Below, in pieces: positions 1 through 4,862 of a stretch of 22,039 bases of DNA. The notes under the pieces were generated by a model that was given only the letters and a program-made list of their open reading frames with translations, made no database searches and was not told the origin of the DNA. How positions within the stretch are numbered: position 1 is the stretch's first letter; each line of letters starts with the position of its first letter. A program made the translations under genes and the position numbers. This stretch comes from Spirochaetales bacterium (GTDB lineage Bacteria; Spirochaetota; Spirochaetia; Sphaerochaetales; Sphaerochaetaceae), in NCBI GenBank assembly GCA_022771185.1, contig JALFCJ010000099.1, positions 1-22,039 of the forward strand, read 5' to 3'.

Positions 1-1
1 C

Positions 2-358
2 GTCATCTCCGCTATCGTCGCTACTCAGGGTGCTCAGCTCCAGGCTGGTGACGTACTCATGACAATCGGCGGAACAGTTGTTGAAGAAGTTGTTGAGGAA
101 GCTCCAAAAGCTGAAGAGGCTCCTAAGGCTCCAGCAGCAAACGGTGGAACAGCAATCACAGCTCCAATGCCAGGTCTTGCCCTCAGATTCAACGTCAAAG
201 TCGGAGATGCTGTAAAGAAGGATCAGGTTCTCTGTGTCATGGAAGCTATGAAGATGGAAAATGAAATCTACTCTCCATGTGACGGAACTGTTGCATCCAT
301 CAGCGTCAACCAGGGCGACCAGCTCCAGGGTGGCGATGTGATCATGACTATCGCGTAA
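2..358 (+). CDS. Biotin carrier protein or domain, tandem biotinyl domains (5' partial)
   Basis: The reading frame is open from the window edge, so the N-terminus is missing. The first ~25 visible residues (VISAIVATQGAQLQAGD, then VLMTIG) are the C-terminal half of one biotinyl/lipoyl domain. An Ala/Pro/Glu/Lys linker follows, then a complete second domain with the biotinylation motif EAMKMEN; the acceptor Lys codon is 251-253. The second domain ends GTVASISVNQGDQLQGGD, then VIMTIA, closely matching the end of the first. Thus there are at least two tandem carrier domains. In Na+-pumping decarboxylases this carrier takes CO2 from the carboxyltransferase alpha subunit to the beta subunit, which is encoded 12 nt downstream, so one operon is likely. 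It could be the C-terminus of an OadA-like alpha subunit or a free carrier (MmdC/GcdC-like). The ATG at 59 is internal, not the start. Confidence 0.88.
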   Translation, partial: VISAIVATQGAQLQAGDVLMTIGGTVVEEVVEEAPKAEEAPKAPAANGGTAITAPMPGLALRFNVKVGDAVKKDQVLCVMEAMKMENEIYSPCDGTVASISVNQGDQLQGGDVIMTIA

Positions 359-370
359 GGAATAATTGTA

Positions 371-1588
371 ATGAACGACATACTTAACGGACTTTATCAG
401 CTGTGGATTACAACTGGACTCTACGGCTTTATCCATGAGGAGAAGGGATGGGGCATGGCAGTCATGATCCTCGTTGGCTTCCTTCTTCTCTACTTGGCTA
501 TCAAAAAAGGTTTTGAGCCTCTGTTGCTGATTCCAATTGGAATGGGATGTATTCTTTCAAACATCCCATACGCATACATTGCAAGCGTAGACCCTACAAG
601 CACTCATGCAGCTGCAGGCTTCATCAAGATTCTCTACGATGCAGGTATCGAGACAGGTCTCTTCCCTATTCTCATCTTCATGGGCGTAGGATCAATGACA
701 GACTTCGGTCCACTCATTGCCAACCCTAAGACTCTCCTTTTGGGAGCTGCCGCCCAGTTGGGTATCTTCACAGCTCTCCTTGGAGCTCTCCTACTCTCCT
801 ACATCCCTGGAATCAACTTCGACCTGGCAGTCGCTGGTTCAATCGGTATCATCGGAGGTGCTGACGGTCCTACAGCCATCTATGTAACTTCACGTCTTGC
901 TCCAGCATACCTTGGATCCATCGCCGTAGCGGCATACTCATACATGGCACTGGTCCCTGTAATCCAGCCACCTATCATGAAGATGCTCACTACAGAGAAG
1001 GAAAGAAAGATCAGAATGTCTCAGCTCAGACCTGTTTCAAAGACAGAAAAGATCATCTTCCCTATCATGGTAATCACAATCTGTGCTATCCTCCTTCCTT
1101 CTGCAGCTCCACTTATCGGCGCTTTGATGTTCGGTAACTTGGCTAAGCAGTGCGGAGTCATCAACAGACTTGCAGATACTATGGAGAATGCATTGATGAA
1201 CATCGTCACAATCTGTCTTGGTCTCTCAGTTGGATCAAAGATGGCTGCCGACAGATTCCTCAACCTGGAGACACTCGGTATCCTCCTACTTGGTATGATT
1301 GCATTCGGAATCGGAACAGCAGGCGGTGTTCTCTTGGCAAAGCTTATGAACAAGCTGGATCCAAAGCATCCTATCAACCCACTTATCGGAGCCGCCGGTG
1401 TATCTGCCGTTCCTATGGCTGCCCGTGTCGCATCTAAGGTCGGACAGGAAGCAGACAGCCAGAACTTCCTCTTGATGCATGCAATGGGACCAAACGTTGC
1501 AGGAGTCATCGGAAGTGCTGTTGCAGCAGGAACACTCTTGGCTGTTGTTCCTGGAATGCTCCAGTCTCTTCAGCCACTCTTAGGCTAA
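371..1588 (+). CDS. oadB: Na+-translocating decarboxylase beta subunit
   Basis: This 405-residue polytopic membrane protein is full length for the OadB/MmdB/GcdB family. It decarboxylates carboxybiotin on the carrier protein and couples this to Na+ export across the cytoplasmic membrane. Diagnostic stretches are GGADGPTAIY (Asp165, the conserved ion and carboxybiotin site region), GNLAKQCGVINRLADT and GLSVGSKMAADR. About ten hydrophobic segments are visible. An AAGGA ribosome binding site lies just upstream and overlaps the end of the biotin carrier gene, so the two are probably co-transcribed and translated together. Substrate specificity (oxaloacetate, methylmalonyl-CoA or glutaconyl-CoA) is set by the alpha subunit outside the window, so the symbol names the family rather than the substrate. 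Confidence 0.95.
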   Translation: MNDILNGLYQLWITTGLYGFIHEEKGWGMAVMILVGFLLLYLAIKKGFEPLLLIPIGMGCILSNIPYAYIASVDPTSTHAAAGFIKILYDAGIETGLFPILIFMGVGSMTDFGPLIANPKTLLLGAAAQLGIFTALLGALLLSYIPGINFDLAVAGSIGIIGGADGPTAIYVTSRLAPAYLGSIAVAAYSYMALVPVIQPPIMKMLTTEKERKIRMSQLRPVSKTEKIIFPIMVITICAILLPSAAPLIGALMFGNLAKQCGVINRLADTMENALMNIVTICLGLSVGSKMAADRFLNLETLGILLLGMIAFGIGTAGGVLLAKLMNKLDPKHPINPLIGAAGVSAVPMAARVASKVGQEADSQNFLLMHAMGPNVAGVIGSAVAAGTLLAVVPGMLQSLQPLLG

Positions 1589-1604
1589 TAACTCCTAAAT
1601 TAAT

Positions 1605-1635
1605 AGGGCTCACCTCAAAAGGGTGGGCCTTTATT
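1605..1635 (+). terminator. Rho-independent terminator after oadB
   Basis: The arms AGGGCTCACC and GGTGGGCCTT can form about 10 pairs with two G-U wobbles around a small A-rich loop. A T-rich TTTATT tract follows. It lies 17 nt after the oadB stop and closes the decarboxylase operon. Confidence 0.8.
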
Positions 1636-1636
1636 G

Positions 1637-1687
1637 TTGACTACCTCCATTAAGTGTATATAATGTACTTATTCAATAAGTACATTA
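1637..1687 (+). promoter_or_regulatory. Promoter with perfect palindromic operator for the GntR-ABC operon
   Basis: TTGACT (1637-1642), a 16-nt spacer and TATAAT (1659-1664) form a near-consensus promoter. The -10 box runs into a perfect inverted repeat at 1661-1687: arms TAATGTACTTATT and AATAAGTACATTA, 13 bp each, around a single C at 1674. A repressor bound here would block RNA polymerase. The first gene is a GntR-family regulator, so autorepression of this operon is the simplest reading; the link to that protein is inferred from position. Confidence 0.85.
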
Positions 1688-1697
1688 AAAGGAAGCG

Positions 1698-2105
1698 ATG
1701 ACTTTATTTATTTCCAACTCGTCGGATGACGCCATTTATTTTCAGATCGAGAATCAGATCAAAAATCAGATTCTAACAGGGGAACTTGTTTCAGGGACTC
1801 CCCTCCCTTCAATGCGAGTTCTCGCCAAGGATTTGAGAGTCAGCGTCATAACAGTGCAGAAAGCCTATGAAAATCTCTCAAGAGAGGGGTTTATTACAAC
1901 TGGAGTCGGCAGGGGAACCTTCGTCAGTGACATTAAGGAATCAGTACTGAAAGAGAAAAACCTCTCTCTTGTTGAAGAATCTGTAAAAGATGCGGCAGGA
2001 AAGGCAAAGAGAGGCGGAATCGGAAAAGAAGAAGTCATTGCACTATTTGAAAAGCACTTTGAAAGCGAGGTGGTAAATGACAATTCTAGAAACAAAGAAT
2101 CTTAG
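1698..2105 (+). CDS. GntR-family regulator, short YtrA type
   Basis: This 135-residue protein has a GntR winged helix at about residues 10-75 (YFQIENQIKNQILTGELVSG, then PLPSMRVLAKDLRVSVITVQ, then KAYENLSREGFI with a GRGTFV wing). Only a short charged C-terminal helix follows, with no large effector domain. This is the YtrA layout, in which the regulator is encoded with an ABC exporter and represses it until envelope stress or an antibiotic-like signal appears. AAGGAAG precedes the ATG. Its 3' end overlaps the ATPase gene by 29 bp, so translation is coupled. The likely DNA target is the palindrome just upstream. Confidence 0.9.
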   Translation: MTLFISNSSDDAIYFQIENQIKNQILTGELVSGTPLPSMRVLAKDLRVSVITVQKAYENLSREGFITTGVGRGTFVSDIKESVLKEKNLSLVEESVKDAAGKAKRGGIGKEEVIALFEKHFESEVVNDNSRNKES

Positions 2106-2934
2106 AAAAGACTACTCTTCCTTCTCTCTCGACAATATTAATCTCACCATCAAAGGCGGAGAAATAACAGCTCTTGTAGGAGAAAACGGAGCAGGAAAAA
2201 GCACTACTATAGGGTGTATATCTTCTATCATTGAAAAAACAGAAGGAACAATCCTCTTTAAAGACAAAGATATTTCTCTTCTTACACCAGAGGAAAGAGA
2301 GCGTTTGGCCTTTGCCTATGACGACACTTCTTTTCCTTTAGATTTCACTGTCAAAGATATTGAGAAATACGGGAAACTCCTCTTCTCCAGCTGGAATAAC
2401 GATAAATGGAACTCTCTAAAAGAGAGGTTATCTCTACCGGAAGGAAAGAGGCTGAGAGAGTTTTCAAAGGGAATGAAAGCAAAAGCAGAGATAGCATATT
2501 GCCTTTCCCATGACCCCGATTTAATCATCCTCGACGAAACTACAGCAAGCTTGGATCCGGTGGTGCGAGATGAGCTGATGGATCTATTCCAGGAATATGT
2601 AATGGACGAGAATAAAGCTATTCTATTCTCTTCTCATATTACAAGCGACTTGGAGAAGATTGCAGACAGGATAGTATTTATACACAAAGGAAGACTTGTC
2701 CTCAGTGTAGACCACAATGAACTGGAGGAGAAATGGGGAATAGCCCATACAGAGAAGTCCTTCCCTTCCAATAAAGACGAGGGGGTGAAATATGAGCGTA
2801 CAAGGCCTTATTCAAAAGATCTTCTCGTATCAGACAGAGAGAGTTTTAAAGCCTTACATCCTGAAACAAGTGTAGATAACGCTACTATCGAATCAATACT
2901 CTTAATGATTGCAAAAGGAGAGGAAGAAGAATGA
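2077..2934 (+). CDS. ABC transporter ATP-binding protein
   Basis: This is a 285-residue ABC ATPase with Walker A GENGAGKST (residues 35-43), a relaxed signature FSKGM (129-133, in place of LSGGQ), Walker B LIILDE (149-154) and switch His187 in FSSHI. The last ~70 residues form a divergent C-terminal extension typical of YtrB-like exporter ATPases. It starts inside the end of the GntR gene and its own end overlaps the permease by 4 bp (ATGA), so the three genes form one translational unit. It energises export or extraction of an unknown substrate by the permease encoded next. Confidence 0.93.
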   Translation: MTILETKNLRKDYSSFSLDNINLTIKGGEITALVGENGAGKSTTIGCISSIIEKTEGTILFKDKDISLLTPEERERLAFAYDDTSFPLDFTVKDIEKYGKLLFSSWNNDKWNSLKERLSLPEGKRLREFSKGMKAKAEIAYCLSHDPDLIILDETTASLDPVVRDELMDLFQEYVMDENKAILFSSHITSDLEKIADRIVFIHKGRLVLSVDHNELEEKWGIAHTEKSFPSNKDEGVKYERTRPYSKDLLVSDRESFKALHPETSVDNATIESILLMIAKGEEEE

Positions 2935-3539
2935 TCAAGGCTCTTTTATATAAAGATTTCAACGCTCTCAAAAGATACGCAAAAATAATGCTAGTGGTTG
3001 CTGTGGTATGTTCTTTTCTCTTTAAAGATGAAGGCTCATCTTTAATCGTCATGATATATGCAGCGTCTCTAATGCTCACTACTATGGCAATAGATGAGAG
3101 AGAGCACTTTCTACGTCGTGCCATATCTGACAGTGGAAGAAATAAAGCAATAGTAGGAGAAAAGTACATCCTCCTCTTTTTACTTGTCACAGCGGCTGTA
3201 GTGATATCAATTATTCTGGAAGTGGTGATGGCTGTTATCTACAAAAGACCTATAGAATGGGAAAGCCTATGCATTCTCATACTCTCAGGCTTCGCACTTA
3301 CGTCTTTCTCTGGAGGAACAACCATCCCCCTCACCCTCAAATTTGGATCAGAGAAAGCAAGAATAATCCTTCTTCTCTGCTACATGGTGCCTGCTGTTTT
3401 ATTGATGTGGCTCTTACCTAATCTAGACATTACTCTTTCTACAGCACTGATTTGTATTTTGATCATAGTGTTTTCACTACTTATGTACCTCATCTCTTTC
3501 TTTATTTCCCTGAAGATTCTTGATAACAAGGATTTCTAA
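2931..3539 (+). CDS. ABC-2 type permease, small membrane subunit
   Basis: This 202-residue membrane protein has about six hydrophobic segments, beginning near IMLVVAVVCSFLF and ending in a long C-terminal pair (ALICILIIVFSLLMYLISFF). The short cytoplasmic N-terminus MIKALLYKDFNALKRY resembles the start of many ABC-2 permeases. The ATG overlaps the ATPase stop by 4 bp, which fixes the start. It is the presumed transmembrane partner of the preceding ATPase, probably as a homodimer because no second permease is encoded here. Assignment rests on topology and operon position; the sequence shows no substrate. Confidence 0.82.
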   Translation: MIKALLYKDFNALKRYAKIMLVVAVVCSFLFKDEGSSLIVMIYAASLMLTTMAIDEREHFLRRAISDSGRNKAIVGEKYILLFLLVTAAVVISIILEVVMAVIYKRPIEWESLCILILSGFALTSFSGGTTIPLTLKFGSEKARIILLLCYMVPAVLLMWLLPNLDITLSTALICILIIVFSLLMYLISFFISLKILDNKDF

Positions 3540-3546
3540 AAAATAA

Positions 3547-3591
3547 TTGCTTATTCCACCTCTTACACTCCATAATTGTTTAAGAGGTGGA
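3547..3591 (+). promoter_or_regulatory. Inverted repeat carrying the dCMP deaminase ribosome binding site, with possible promoter
   Basis: The perfect arms TCCACCTCTTA (3555-3565) and TAAGAGGTGGA (3581-3591) are separated by 15 nt. The right arm contains the AGAGGTGG ribosome binding site of the following ATG at 3593, so a transcript folded here would hide it. TTGCTT (3547-3552), 18 nt, then CATAAT (3571-3576) could be a promoter. If so, the dyad may instead be a DNA operator around the -10 box. Confidence 0.6.
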
Positions 3592-3592
3592 T

Positions 3593-4084
3593 ATGACAGG
3601 AAAAAGAAAAGACTACATCACTTGGGATGAATACTTTATGGGAGTGGCTGTACTCTCTTCTATGAGAAGCAAGGATCCAAATACACAAGTAGGGGCATGC
3701 ATCGTCTCTGATGACAAAAAAATCATCGGTGTGGGATATAACGGCTTTCCTCGTGGGTGCAGTGACGACACTCTTCCATGGGCAAGAGAAGGAGACTGGG
3801 GAGAAACCAAGTATCCTTATGTGTGCCATGCCGAACTAAACGCTATCCTTAACTGCAACAATGCATCTCTTCTCAAGGGCTCAACTCTATATGTGGCGCT
3901 CTTTCCTTGTAACGAGTGTGCAAAAGCTGTAATCCAGAGCGGCATAAAAAGAATCGTATACCTATCAGATAAATACAAAGACAGTGACGCTACAATAGCC
4001 AGCAAGAGAATGCTTGACGCAGCAGGTGTGGAATACACACAACTTGAAACAGAGAGAAAAGAACTGGTACTAAAGCTCGAGTAG
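3593..4084 (+). CDS. Deoxycytidylate (dCMP) deaminase family protein
   Basis: This 163-residue zinc-dependent cytidine/deoxycytidylate deaminase is of the ComEB/dCMP deaminase type, which makes dUMP for thymidylate synthesis. The zinc and catalytic residues are visible: His79 and Glu81 in CHAELNAI, and Cys106 and Cys109 in PCNEC. An early block (YFMGVAVLSSMRSKDPNTQV, then GACIV) is typical of the family. I chose the ATG at 3593 because AGAGGTGG lies five bases upstream; the in-frame GTG at 3587 lies inside that site. The stop is followed after 3 nt by the GNAT gene. Confidence 0.93.
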   Translation: MTGKRKDYITWDEYFMGVAVLSSMRSKDPNTQVGACIVSDDKKIIGVGYNGFPRGCSDDTLPWAREGDWGETKYPYVCHAELNAILNCNNASLLKGSTLYVALFPCNECAKAVIQSGIKRIVYLSDKYKDSDATIASKRMLDAAGVEYTQLETERKELVLKLE

Positions 4085-4087
4085 AAC

Positions 4088-4561
4088 ATGGATTATATTA
4101 TTAGGGAAATAAATGAGGAAGAGATCAAACTACTTGACCGCTTCCTCTATCTTGCGATTTATGTACATAAGGGAGAAGTTCCACCTCCTTTCGGTATTAT
4201 CTATAAACCGGAACTTCAAGTTTACGTAGAAAACCTAGGAAAAGAGAAAGACGACCACATTCTCATTGCAGAAGCAGACGACAAAATTGTAGGTGCCGTA
4301 TGGGTAAGGATTATGGACGACTACGGCCACATTGATGACGAGACGCCGTCTCTTATTATATCAGTAGAGAAAGAGTACAGAGGAAAAGGCATAGGAAGAA
4401 GCCTACTCTCTTCTATGCTCTCTCTACTTTCCAAGTGTGGATATAAAGCTGTTTCTCTCTCATGCCAGAAAGAAAACTATGCCGTATCGTTATATAAAAG
4501 CTTGGGCTTTGAAATAATCAAAGACATTGATGAAGAATATATAATGAGGAAGAGTCTTTAA
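4088..4561 (+). CDS. GNAT-family N-acetyltransferase
   Basis: This 157-residue protein has the GNAT acetyl-CoA binding motif EYRGKGIGRSLLSSML, preceded by a beta-strand and followed by the typical C-terminal block NYAVSLYKSLGFEI. Its N-terminal half (YLAIYVHKGEVPPPFGI) resembles the ribosomal-protein-type or antibiotic acetyltransferase group, but the acceptor substrate cannot be read. No clear ribosome binding site precedes the ATG, and only 3 nt separate it from the dCMP deaminase stop, so translation probably depends on the upstream gene. No terminator is visible after it. Confidence 0.88.
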   Translation: MDYIIREINEEEIKLLDRFLYLAIYVHKGEVPPPFGIIYKPELQVYVENLGKEKDDHILIAEADDKIVGAVWVRIMDDYGHIDDETPSLIISVEKEYRGKGIGRSLLSSMLSLLSKCGYKAVSLSCQKENYAVSLYKSLGFEIIKDIDEEYIMRKSL

Positions 4562-4737
4562 CTTTATTCTTCAACAAAACAAACGCTATTTCTCATAACA
4601 CCTTCAATTTCATTATGGTCTTGTGCAAATGGTTCGACGACAACTTCTGTGGCAACAGTTAATACATTTTCCACCCTTTAGAAAGTTGCATTTACTTTTT
4701 CAAGTGCCCCTCTTGTTGCACATTGTTGCTTTTTCTT
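4562..4737. other. Gap with possible gene remnant on the minus strand
   Basis: No convincing gene fills this gap. On the minus strand, 4674 to 4564 reads as a 36-residue frame from a GTG (VENVLTVATEVVVEPFAQDH and on to MRNSVCFVEE), which looks protein-like. It has no good ribosome binding site and an in-frame stop directly upstream. It may be the worn-down end of a lost gene. Confidence 0.3.
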
Positions 4738-4765
4738 TTGACATCTGGAATATCTGATATATAAT
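4738..4765 (+). promoter_or_regulatory. Consensus promoter for the molybdenum hydroxylase gene
   Basis: TTGACA (4738-4743), 16 nt, TATAAT (4760-4765): both boxes match the sigma70 consensus exactly. Transcription would start near 4772, leaving a leader of about 90 nt before the ATG at 4863. Confidence 0.85.
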
Positions 4766-4771
4766 TACTTA

Positions 4772-4848
4772 TATAGGTGGGTATCACAGACCGCTGCCAT
4801 TGCCAGACAGAAGCTAAGGGGCCCCTTTTTTCGTGGAAGACACAGATG
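4772..4848 (+). promoter_or_regulatory. Candidate structured leader with attenuator (possible riboswitch)
   Basis: The first ~55 nt of the predicted transcript are GC-rich within an AT-rich gap. Small stems can be drawn: GGT (4776-4778) with ACC (4790-4792), or GTG with CAC (4777-4779 with 4785-4787); and CTG (4794-4796) with CAG (4808-4810). The perfect palindrome AAGGGGCCCCTT follows at 4816-4827, running straight into a six-T tract (4826-4831). That order (promoter, compact fold, hairpin plus U tract, then gene) is what a small transcription-attenuating riboswitch looks like. I cannot assign it to a known class by eye. Confidence 0.5.
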
Positions 4849-4862
4849 AAGGGAGCGATGCA

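Noticed and set aside
1021..1509. Long minus-strand open frame opposite oadB
   Set aside because: It is the antisense shadow of a clear membrane protein gene, with no ribosome binding site and no recognisable protein motifs.
4833..4862. In-frame GTG at 4833 as start of the hydroxylase
   Set aside because: It lies right after the leader T tract with no ribosome binding site, whereas ATG 4863 has AAGGGAG at ideal spacing.
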